64,000 bases of DNA. Origin: Blastocystis hominis. Lineage: Eukaryota; Sar; Bigyra; Opalinata; Blastocystidae. The notes under the pieces were generated by a model. The model made no database searches, was not told the origin of the DNA, and saw only the letters and a program-made list of their open reading frames with translations. Below are positions 22,901-34,963 of the stretch, one piece after another. Positions within the stretch are counted from its first letter, which is position 1. Each line of letters starts with the position of its first letter. The translations under genes and the position numbers were made by a program. The stretch lies in assembly GCF_000151665.1 (NCBI RefSeq), contig NW_013171820.1:404444-468443 (forward strand), read 5' to 3'.

Positions 22901-25900
22901 CAAAATGTTGATGGAACTCTAATGGAAGTATATCGAGAGTATCTGAAGAGGTTATTGTATGGCATGGCAGATTATGAATCATTGCTCATGATGCGTCCTG
23001 GTCCGATTCTCCGTTCGATAATGAGTAACAATTCGATCGTGTTGAACAATATCAATCTATTGAATGACCGATTGCTTCCTCGATTATATTCATTGTTGTT
23101 TAGTTTGGATTCGCAAGAGTTTAGTCTATTTGAGGATTATTCCCAAATTCAACCAGAGATTCTTGGTAAATCTGTGAATGCGATTGTAACATGCGAAGAT
23201 CCAGATTATGGAAGAGTTGCAAAGAAAGACCAATTCATTCAAGTGTTTTGTCAACCCTATTCTGAATTAGAAAGGGCGAAATATGAGTTTGAAAATCGAG
23301 ATGACTATCCTTTGCACATTCTACGAAAGTCAGATATGCTGAGGAATGAATTTGTGAATGCTGAGAAAGTGATCCCATTCTATCTTCGATTCCTTCAATC
23401 TGATTTGGTATCTCGAGAGAATCTGATTCAAATGGGAATGATGAATAAGGATTTGGAGGAAGTAAGTGAATTCCTTCAATCAAGCAACAAGGATGATGCA
23501 ATGATAGAAGATTTGAAGCAAACTCTATCATTCCTATTTACAAATGATGTAATTGATTATATAGAATCCAGTCTTCAATCCAAGCATCCATTACTTCCTA
23601 CAAAGACTACAATTCAGTTATTGGCATCCATTGTATTGGCAGATCGAAGTCATCTTCCTCTGATTCTTGAAGGAGATCCTGGAGTAGGCAAAACCGTTTC
23701 TGCTGAGAATTATTTCGTAAAGGAGAATCTTGTATATAAGCGAATCAATTTTTCGAATACCATAACGATTGATAGTTTGTTTGGATGCTATACGATTGTG
23801 AATGGATCATTACAATTCAGAGATGGAAGTATTACAGAACTATTGAAAAGAGGAGATCATCCAGATCAACGAATCGCATTGTTATTAGATGAAGTGAATT
23901 TGGCTCCATCAGATGTGCTTGAAGTATTACTCACTCTGATTCGTTGTTATGTGAATCACGATCCATTCCAAGTTCCAGGAGGCGATTTGATCAATATTCC
24001 ATCGAACATGCTGATCATTTGCTGTATGAATCCAGCATCCATGTCAGCAAATCGCAGTACATTGCCTCGTCAATTCTACAAGTATTGTATTTATCATCGT
24101 GATTTGAAATACACATTGAATGAATTGTTCTTCACAGCTCGTCAAATCTTGAGTAATGTAATGAAGTCGGAAGATGAATCAACAGAGAATCAGATTCTTG
24201 ATTTGTTTGAATATTCCTACAACTCCTATCAAAAGACATCGATTCCATTCTCACTTCGAGATGTATTGAAAGTGGATCAGATTGTGAATAATGGAAAAAA
24301 CCTATCATTGGAAACTGCTTTATGGTTGGTGTTTGCTTGCCGTTATGAAGAATCGGAGAGAAAAGAAATCGAGAAGATATTGAAGCTGGAAGATACATTG
24401 AAAGTCGATATTATCAAACAAGACGAACAATGTGTTGTTCGTGGTTATTGGGACATTGAAACACAACAAATGTATTCGGGATCTTTCAAAGAGTATTGTT
24501 TCACTTCAACAGAGAAAGTGACGATATTCAAGTTGAGTCTTGCTTTACAATCCAAACGAGCCATTTTGGTTTATGGTTCTTCTCCCTCTGGCAAATCGTA
24601 TTGTATTTCGAATCTGTCATTGATGTGGGATAAACGATGCACTTCGGTGTTTTTGAATCACAAAAGCTCTCCAGATGTGTTCATTGGTCGTAATACTCTT
24701 GGAATTGATGAAAATGGGAATGAATGTATCAGATTCAGAGAAGGTCCGCTGTTGAAAGCAATGGAGAGTGGAGATTGGATTGTGATCGAAGATATCCATT
24801 TGGCAAACAATGATGTGATGGAATCGCTGAATTCTCTGTGTGAAGAAAATCCAACACTGAAGGTATTAGCAGGAAATGAAGAAATAACGTATTCAATGCA
24901 ACCGAAAGAAGGCGAAAGGAAAATTGACGAAGCATTCCGAATCTTCTTTACAATATCGGATAATACATTGAAACACTTCACTGGACCATTCTTGAGTCGT
25001 TGTGTGATTGTGTATTGTGATCCAATATCGACTCAAGCAGATGTTCAAGAAATCTGTCAAATCAGTGAATCGAGATGCGATCCTTGTAACTTTGGAAGCA
25101 AAGAATCCAGAACATTCCATCGGTGTATTCGAGTGATAAACAGCAAAGAAAGAGATGCATTTTTGTATGAATTTGGATATACATCGAAGAGAAATGCTTT
25201 GGTTTCAAAGATTGAAATCCCAAAATCAATCAATTATGAATTGTTTGAATATTTGTGCAGTGTAAATAGTTTGTCAGAACCTGATAGAATGAATCGAATG
25301 ATTGCTATAATGGAAAAGATTTGTTCAAGTACAAAGAGTGCATTTGTGATCGACGACACTGTTAAAAGATTACAAAGCTGTATAAAGTATTTTGAAAACC
25401 ATTACATTTATTATGTAATGGATTGTGCAATCAAAGTACTTGAAATGAAAGATCTACAGAATTGTATGATGAAAAAGCAAAGAGGAGATAATGCAGGTGT
25501 TCTTCGTCGTTGGTATTTGATTTCATCGATCGATCCGAAAATAAAAAGCAAATACAGAATGTCTGAATGGATGTTTAACCAAGAAATCACAATCAAGCAG
25601 TTATTTGACATTCCTACAACCGAACAATATATATATTTGGAATTGCTGTTTATCTGTGATAGAAGAGATGAATTATATAGGTTTATGGGAGAAACTGTAT
25701 TGATTGATTTCGCACTTAATGTATTTAAGTCTTTAGATACAAGTAACCGGAGTGATTTGACACAAGAAATGATGAGGGCAATTATCAATATTCGAGAAAT
25801 CTATTTGGATGTCCTAAAAAGAGAAAGCTATTTAAGAGACAAAGCAACGTATATTGATTGCATGAATCTTCAGAATTCAATTCAGTTAGTGAATCGATCC

Positions 25901-28900
25901 ATTGAGTGCTTCCCTTCTGAGATAAGGAAATCATGGAATGTGAAGGAAATAATCAGCACTCTTAATACAATCGAATCTGCTGCTAAAATGTGTGTTAAGG
26001 AATGTAATATGGATGATGACGATGAGCAAAGAATGAAGTTCAGATTTACAGAAGCAAAATACAGTTGTAGAAAGAATCAAGGACAGGCATTTGAAGATAA
26101 GATGATTGATAGCAAGACTAACATGTCTTTGATGTTATATGTAAATGAGTCAAGGTATACAAAGTATGAATATAAATCGAGAGCAAATCAATTCATTGTA
26201 AAAACATCTTATTTCATTTATAAACTGAAATCATTCAAAAATTATTTATTCATATTGAGTGAATATGCAGATGTATTGAATCGATTGGAATTGAATGTGA
26301 CAGATATATTAAATGAATTCAGGAGTTTTTCAATTCTTCTTCCTCATTTATTGAAAATGTTGAATGTATTGCTGAAAAAGGAAATGGAAAACTTGGATTG
26401 GGAAAGATTATTAGAGGATTACAGCGAATATCCATTCATTACTCCAGTTGCAGTAACTCAAGAAGATTTTGAAGCAGCCATCGAAATAATGTTTAAAAGA
26501 GATTGGTATAAAACATACTGGAATTCAATTGAAAATAAAGCTAAATACCGTTCTGAAGCATGTGTTGAGCTAAAAAGGAAATTGGTACGTAATTATTACT
26601 CAACCATTCAGCCCAAAGAGATTGTATTGAGAGTTCCATTGATTTTGGAGGCAGTTGATAATCTAAATGGATTAAACAAATACAGCTATTTAGAAGTGTC
26701 TCAAGTTGATGTTTGGTGGAAATGTGATCTTCCTTCTCGTGTTGAACCAGGAACTACCATTTCGAGTGAAATATTGAAAATGGAACAATTGCTTCTGCAT
26801 CCAAATGATATTCTACATAGTTCTCTGTTGAAAGAAATGTGGACACCCGAATGTCCAATGAAAATCTATGATAAGCTGGCTATAGTTTGTCCACGCAAAC
26901 GAACACTCTTAGGAAATGTTGTATTAGACATATTGAAAGTAGATATTTTGCGACGATCTCTGGAGAAAGTGATAAGAAAAGTACAAGATATTGATGATCT
27001 TGTATCAAGAGTAATAGCCACTGCTCAAGCAGATTCTAAAAGGAATTCAAATATGCCCGATAATACAACACAAAAGGAAATAATACCAGTAGAATCAATA
27101 CCCTTTTATTTCTTCCCTCAAGTTTATGAAACAAAGATCACCATTCTAAATGAAATTCCATTTGATATTGCTCTCTGTGTCATATATGAGAAAAACAAAG
27201 CATCAATTTGTCTTCCTGAAAACAAAACATTTAATCTTCCAGTTAGTTACATCGAAGAAGATGGAAATGAAATATCTATCCCATATTTTACAACAAGCAA
27301 AGAAGTTAAATTGGTTTTAAAAAGTAATGATTGTGATATTACTGAGAGTTCCAATAGATTTAGATTTGTCATGAAAGATAAAGGAATAGGCCACAAGAGA
27401 GTTAGAATAATTGCTACAATATATAGAATGTCAGATAATGATATACTAGCAACTGAAAAGTTTTATTTCTGTTATGAGAGGAAGTCATTGCCAAATCATA
27501 TTGTAACATCTGCTCCATGTTATTTATATACTGCCGCTAACTCTAATAGTAGTAATATTCTTTATCCAACAATATTACCAGTTGATATTAATGTTTATAG
27601 AAGAGGCGTGAAGAATACTATTCAAATCAATAATACAAGGGAAACTATATTATATTCACCTAAGGTTGAAGTGTCAAATACTGTAATGATCAAAGCATGC
27701 TATGAATGTGGTACAACGTTTATTTGGAATGAAGAAAGAGTATCTATTTTTAAACGAGAAGAAACAATTATCAACAAAATAATAATTCCTGAGTATTTAC
27801 ATTTGGAAAATACAACTGCTATCGATTATTTTCAATCTAAACAGTTTTGTAAATTCATTAATACGTTATTATTTTTACCCATTGTTTTACTCTCAGCGAA
27901 TAAGGAAGAAAAGCAAGTGATAGTATCAATATTATATGGATGTATGAATAATACTATTCTCCCAACCATAAAAAAAATTGCCGAAAGTAATATGAATTTG
28001 ATTTATAATCATGGATCCTTATGTAGATGGAATTATTGCTTCGACAACGATCATATTATAAAATCAAACAAAAGGAAGAGAGTCAGCAACGCAATAATCT
28101 CCTTATCAGATTGTAACAAAAAGGAAAATCAAATGTATGTAAATACAGCGAACTTTGAGGCTTATCTTGAAGTTATTAACAAAATGAATATGAATGAATT
28201 ATTCGAATTCATATATAAGCGTCGAACGGTCATTGATTATGTCCTGCCATTAAGTAATAAAAACTCTTTATCTTTTGAAAAAACTGAATTACGAAATGAA
28301 TTAATTCCGGAAAGAATTGTAGTGGCTGTTAATAGTGCATCCATTAGAATAATTGAATGGTTTAAGGGGATAGGTTGTATGAACAGAAAACCTCATTCAA
28401 CAATTAATATTATCATCGATACTAATTGTAGTTTGAGAAAGAATAAGCTCCGAATGCGAACAATTATTTCCATTATTATTGTTACAGTTATGAAAGAACT
28501 TGGCATTTTATTCAATCTGTATGTGTTATGTGGTAGATACAAAGGCGTATGTGTTTCTATGGAAAACCGATCAGTTCATGAAATCATATCGTTTTTGTTT
28601 GATATTGAAGGAGTGGTGAAAATGCCTTCAACTCCATTAGATTTACTGACAGTATCAGATCAATTCAATGTTCATGATCCAATAGTGATAATAAGTGATG
28701 GCTTTAGTGAACAATTGATGTCTCAACATGATGAAGTGAAAAGAATATTTAGGCAACACAGAAATCTGTTTTTGCTGTGTGTGAAAGGTAAAGATGATGA
28801 AGCACTGAATGTACTAAATCAACCTTCCCTTGAAATGTCGTTGAAAACTAATTTTGAAGATAATATGATGGTGATAGAAAGAATAGCTGACATAGAAAAC

Positions 28901-31738
28901 CCTTATAATATTGTTCTAATTGATATGTTCTATGAAAAGCATGAATTGGAAATGAATAGTACAATGAATGCATGCTCTTCATCAATGAGTGATCACGTTT
29001 TTCACGATGACTTGAGAGTGAAATTTACGAAGAATGAGTCGATAATATCGATTAATAGAATATCAAGCACAAAACCAGTAAATCTGGTGAATATTACGGA
29101 TAATGATCTATTAGTTGACCCCGATCCTATACACAACATGCAAGTTTTTGCTGAACTAAATCAAATAATACAAGGTGATAATCTATTTGAGGCGATGGAT
29201 CGTTCATTTTTCGTTCCTAATAAGTCGACAGCTTTAATTGCATCCACTTCAGGAACATCGCTTAATATGACAAACTATATCAAAAATGTGATTGGCAAAA
29301 CTGGAGATGGAAAGATATTTAATAGAACAGGAGGTGAAAAGATTCGAAATTACAATGCAAGTGTTGTGATTGATTGCTCTTCAATCGCGTTCAGTGAAAC
29401 AAACCGAGTTCATTCATTGATCACTATTTTTTCCATCCTTCGAAATCTGAGTAATATGCAACTGCCTTGTATTGATGTGTGGGTGGCTTCTTCTAAAATC
29501 ATTCGTATTGCTACAGGAATATCATCTATGGATTTGTGGGAAAACAATACTGTGGCTGGATTGTATTCAAGCTTGCAAACTTCTTGCCAAAATACTTGCT
29601 TGCCTGATTGTATTCGCTATGCTTGTAGCACTTGTAATGCTCGATCATTCCAGTCTATAATGATGATTCTAACAAATGGTGTTCTATGTAATGAATCCAG
29701 AGAAGAAATCAAATCGATTGTGAGTGGGATCGAAATGACCTATCTTGGGATTGGAATTGGCTTGTATTTGTGTGGATTTGAAGATTTGTTCCCCACAATG
29801 ATTTGGAATTCAAATCCAATTCGATTATCCGAAACTTTAATGCATTTAACTAGTGCTTCAATCAGTGGAAAGCAGAATGCAGTCCCAGACAAAATAATCG
29901 ATGATATAATGATGTTTGATACATTCGATAAAAAATATGATAAATTAACCCAGAAGTTATTCAATATTCCTAGTATTTATGAAACAACATTGAGGTATTT
30001 CCGATTCAAAGATGAGACAGAGGACACAATATCAGTTCCAATGATTAAAGACATAAACGACAATAGATATGATTTGGGTCTAGATGGAGCTTTTACAGAA
30101 TATTCGATTCTGTTCATTATTCTATATTTGTGTCGAGGTATTAAGGATGAAAATGGAAAGGTAATTGATGAGTATATTACTGAGGATGTATTAATCAGTG
30201 GGAAAGATATTAATGGGAAAAGATATTCTCCCATAATGAAACTTGGAAAAAATAAGAATAGCGGAGGATTAATAGGAAAGGGATTTGACATCCATTATGC
30301 TTTTGATTACAAATCTGCAATTAAAGAGTTGATGAGTGGGAAATATAGAATGACTTTTATCACTTGTTCTCCTGGAGATGGAATCATGGCAAAGAAATGT
30401 GATAATAACAATGATCAATATGCAGATGCTTTTGTGAGTTGTGTTCATGAATTCAACCGGAGAGGAGGCGGTGTATTCTGGTTTCTGGAAAACTTTCCAT
30501 TTACTTATGAAGCTGATTTGTACTTTAAGACATTCTATGGATTTGAAGCAGTAGGTGACAAAAACAAAACCATCCAAGGAGGTAAAAAAATGATCAGAGT
30601 GAAAAATGAAACACCGAGAGCAGGTCAGTTCATCACCATTGGAGGAAAGATTATGGATTATTACAATTTATCTCGACTGGATTTTGGAATAGTAAGCATT
30701 TTTGAGGGGAGAACACTTTGTACGTTAAATGAGAAGAGTTTTGTAGACAATGGCTTCCGTATATATGCAAGAGAAAGTGAAGGCAACGCTTCAATCATGG
30801 TGAGAGAAAAGCAGGAGGGAATGTTAGGAGGACGCATGATTATAGATACAGCTGCATCCAAACTGTTTTGGGAATTCACAGAAGAGGGCACAGCGAGATG
30901 GATAAGCAATGCTGCAGTGTGGTTGTGTAATACCGAGGAGTTCGAGGAATGTTTACTCTTTGATTTTAATGTGACATCTGGAATAAAAATGGAGGGATTC
31001 TCGCTGCCTAGATTAAAGCCTATGTCAAAACGAGAAAGTGATTATGGAAAAATAAGTCGCAAACAGATAAAATTTTGCTTGAGTATCGTAATGGATACGA
31101 CAGGATCAATGAGTCCATATATTAAGGCTACAAAAGAAAACATTATAAAAATCTTACAAGAGATTAAAAAAGTTGAAAAAGAGCATCATCTTCTTGAAAG
31201 TGCAATTGTGGGACAAGTTGTGCAATATAAGGACTTTAGAGATAGTTTAACCGGTGAGCTAGAAGAATACATTACAAACGATTTTGACCGACTGAAACAA
31301 AAGCTTGCTTCTTTCAAAGCAAGTGGAGGAGGAGATACTTGTGAAGATATTCAAGGAGGATTGATTCGAGCCTTGGAACAGATAATGAGGCCGGAATACA
31401 AGGAATACAATCATCTGATTCTAATTGTAGCAGATGCTCATAACCATGAAGACGGAAAAGAAGATGATGGATGTGATTATTACAGAAACGTTACATACGA
31501 AAAGAGTTTTGCATCAGTTTGGGAAGATATATATGAGATGATAAGGCAGATTAATAGTATTCGCGTTATGTTTATGCCTGTATCAAACAGATTATTATTA
31601 AAAACTGCAGGTATTATGCAATCAGTGTTGGGCACTAAGTTGGTTGACAGTGTTCCTGTAACAACGGAAACGAATTTTGCAGAAATAATAACAAATACAA
31701 CAGTAACGGAATATAAAAAGTTCATCGGTATTTCGTAA
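16970..31738 (+). CDS. Giant ubiquitin-like / midasin-type AAA / GATase-like / vWA protein (about 4,777 aa)
   Basis: ATG 16970 with 14 introns of 28-36 nt, all before 19671 (17075-17105, 17518-17549, 17668-17700, 17907-17937, 18175-18208, 18334-18362, 18496-18525, 18810-18837, 18937-18972, 19091-19119, 19207-19236, 19318-19347, 19441-19472, 19641-19670), then a 12-kb uninterrupted exon. Coding length is exactly 4,778 codons. Residues 1-780 form repeated beta-grasp-like units (TLEDLRQTI, DEGDLILI). Six AAA modules follow in dynein/midasin order: GVTSSGKT (about 969, Walker B LLLMDE), a degenerate one (1245), GPRGSGKS (1497), a degenerate one (1778), GDPGVGKT (2089, LLLDE) and GSSPSGKS (2391). 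After a helical linker come two vWA-like domains without full MIDAS motifs (3669, 3986), a GATase1/ThuA-like fold (about 4260-4430, FITCSPGDG) and a classical vWA (DTTGSM, about 4563). It resembles midasin but differs at both ends. Function unknown; force-generating remodelling is inferred. TGTTTGTT follows the stop by about 19 nt. Confidence 0.85.
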
Positions 31739-32399
31739 AATAGATTATTGAAGATGTTTGTTACAAATCTCAGGCAGAGAATATAAATCAAGATGTCATT
31801 CCACTGAAAAAAGAATTAATATATGAAAAAAGATGAGAATATTATGGATGATTGAAAATGTACGTAATACAAGAAGTGATTAGGAAAATGTTACGAGATC
31901 ATGTACGTTGGGAATATTTGTTAATGAACTGATATATGTGATTCTATATGTATTTTCCTACACAGACGTATAAAGAAAATTTATATATTAAATATTGAAA
32001 CTTCTTATTGTTTTTATGACATTTACTGATATAAAAGTGAATGAGACACGATTGAAAATACATGAATAGAGTTAATGCATATCATCTCAAGAACTAATTA
32101 TGTGTTGAATCAGAATAAGAAAATATGGTTAGATTTTGTCAGGTTCAGCTCTGAATGAAACATTATGACATTCACAAGTGTTTAACTCAATAATCCATTT
32201 TGATTTGATTCAACTTTATAAGTGAATAAATAGGATAAACTGAAAACGTAGAATATATATATATAATATCACTGTATAACATGCATGTGTATCTTTTTAT
32301 CAAGTATTACTTTATACGAACATTCAAAACTTAACCAAAAAACAGATAAAAAATGTTACATTGTAAAGTTTTATATTCTTCCATTTCATTCAGAAATAA

Positions 32400-33640
32400 C
32401 TGAATGAACCTGACAAATCATCGCTTATTCCGCCAAGTGTGCATTGAGCCAGTCGAATGGATTGTAATGATGGAAGATCCATATCAATCATTTTACTCAA
32501 ATTCATTCAATACTTTCAATTACTGTTAATTTTGAAATTCTTATCATTCAGGTGTTCAATATCAGATCAATATTTCCAGCCACAATGGTACTGTAAATTT
32601 ACCCGAACAACTTCCATTTGTACCAGTTTAAGTGTATTATTATTATTGTAGAATAGTCTTCAATCCCAAGTCTCCTCCATAATCAATGAAACTGGATTGA
32701 CCGATTTGAATCTATCCCAATGATTCACAATTCATAATGCAATATGATTTCGAGTGGTTCTTTGCTTCTTCGTTGTTTTAGTTTGATTCTTTCACTTGAA
32801 TAGATGGATTTCTCCCGATTATCAATGTTTTCAATCGATTCATTTTTCAATATTGAGTGTTTTCACGAATCCGAAGCAATTATTACGAACATCAATTGAT
32901 TCAGATCCAGTTTATTCTAATTGTGGCGATATTTCGAATAATCACACGATTCGTCACTTTTAAACTCATTATCTTCAAATCCATCGATTCATTGATCGTT
33001 CTGTAATATCAGGCATAGAACCAGGTGTATGACTCATGGCTGTTGCTAAATTGCACTTTAATACTGCATTGTGTCAATTATTACTCAGAATTATATAGCT
33101 TAATACCATTCATTTCCTCTCCATCTTTCCCTGTACCATCCCGTAAAGCAGTTTCAGTCTTTTCATCAATCAAATATCCTTTCCCTTCACAAACAAAGCG
33201 TTCATTGACTTCGTGATAGTTAAATCCACACGCATAGATCGGGATTCGTTTCATTGTATCTGAACGATCTGCTCTACTTGGCTTCACTTCACTTCACTTC
33301 AGTCCTTGTATCTTCACTGAAACATCGAATCACCTCTTTCAATGCTCCTTTGAATCAGATTCTTTCTACAACCGTGTTTCCATTTTCTTCGCCATATTCG
33401 ATATTCCATTTTTCTTTCATCTCCTTTCGTTGTATTTCCCATAATACAGCATATGCCCCATTTTGGCATACCAGATTTCCATTTGAAGTCCTTATGTGTG
33501 ATAAACAACGTTCTGACTGGATTTCCTTCCTTATCTATTTTCGAATCGATGACTGAAATCAACTCGACCATTCTTGAATCGAATAAACTCCTCTGCTTCC
33601 TTCCTTCCTTTCTTTCTCTCCAATGCTACTGTTATCCATT
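32400..33640 (-). pseudogene. Decayed MORN plus BspA-type leucine-rich-repeat gene
   Basis: Minus-strand fragments separated by stops and frameshifts. The 5' part (33314-33571 and 33081-33287) has short Gly/Lys/Tyr-rich stretches such as SGMPKWGICC and CEGKGYLIDEKTE that resemble the MORN gene at 62.4 kb. The 3' part (33000-32400) shows the BspA/LRR_5 pattern in broken frames: FVKTLNIEK, IDLKTLIIGRN, SSFIDYGG and DLPSLQSIRLAQ. The same order, MORN-like then LRR, occurs at 42.8-44.0 kb on the other strand. No intact frame exceeds 85 aa. Assignment rests on pattern only, so confidence is limited. Confidence 0.5.
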
Positions 33641-34963
33641 ACTCTCATATAGAAATACCTCCCCAATTTTGCTATGCAATTCAAAGTCATTCCTTTGTAT
33701 TTCCTCCGTATCGCTGAACAGTGTTTTGCTTATTATTCTTTTCTGGGATTTCAGAATGGCCTACTGAAGCATATCCATTGGATAGATGCTCTGCTCTGTG
33801 AATTTCAATTAACGAAGCTGTTCATAAGTGTAGAACATAGAAACACTCTTTTCATCCATTTTTATGAGATTAATAGTAAAACCCTATGGGATTAGCGTGT
33901 CAATCAATTTGCTTTGTTCTGTTCTATCCTAACATGATACTATACAATTCATTGATTTGTGATTGTATTCTATATTTATTCGCTGTGAATAATGAAAAGC
34001 AGAATGGGAGTGATGAATCTAGTATTTTGAGGCTTTGAATATTCCTTATTGTAACACATGTCAATTCAAATCGACTCGATTCTTCCAATAAATCGGATTC
34101 TATCCATATCATACTACGAATCGAATAGCAAAGCACTTAATTGATTACACATATCTGATTTCAAAATGTGGCTATTATTCTAATTACTATTGGTCAATAG
34201 GAATTCAAATTTGGGTTTCATTGAAAACACGATGACAATATTAATTCCCTGATCTCTGCAATCTTAATGTCTATTGTATAAACATGATGAAGTGAGTATT
34301 GGACGAAGATAGGAGAATGTTTGATATTTGAGTTGGCATACAAATAACATGTCTATTTTGTATAAACAGCTATATTAAAAGTGTTTTTTATACAGTCATA
34401 CGTTATGCATCATATTGTCTATTTTCTGCCAAACAAGTAGATTCCTAAGTAGATTCTTAAATAACCAGAATTAGTGAGATGTTATGTATCATTGTAAATT
34501 CTCGATTCATTTAGAGGAGTATAATTGTGTTGAAATGAGAGTGTATTCCAAGCGATACTCATTATTCTATTCATGCTTCTCATAGTCACCTGTCAAATTA
34601 CATTATTCAGTAAACGATATAGAGAATAACATTCACTTTATCGAATTCACTAAAACAACAATGAGATTGTAAAGCATTAAAACACAAAACATCGTTATTC
34701 TTCCACACATCTCCCCTAATACTTAGACCAATTCTAGTTATCCAAATACAATAGATCTGGGAATGGAACAATGTACTATGTTGCCATTTTCTCAGAAATC
34801 AATGAGTAACAGTGGATTGAATTTAATCGTCAAACTCTTAGCTAAAACAGTGAAATAGGCATAGCCAACGAAAACTATCAGTAGTGTGTTCGATAAAAGA
34901 AAGAGAATACAAGAAATGTGTTTATACTGTTACGTTACTAATGTTTATTACCTGAGAAATGAG
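33641..34963. other. AT-rich region, no supported gene
   Basis: About 1.3 kb with no frame over 75 aa that looks like protein. It may include further degraded sequence of the neighbouring pseudogene and the 3' flank of the surface-protein gene. Confidence 0.4.

Noticed and set aside
19748-31738. Calling the giant gene simply midasin (MDN1)
   Set aside because: AAA order fits, but the ubiquitin-like N-terminus, the GATase-like domain and extra vWA domains are not part of midasin as known, and degenerate MIDAS motifs differ; orthology cannot be claimed without a search.
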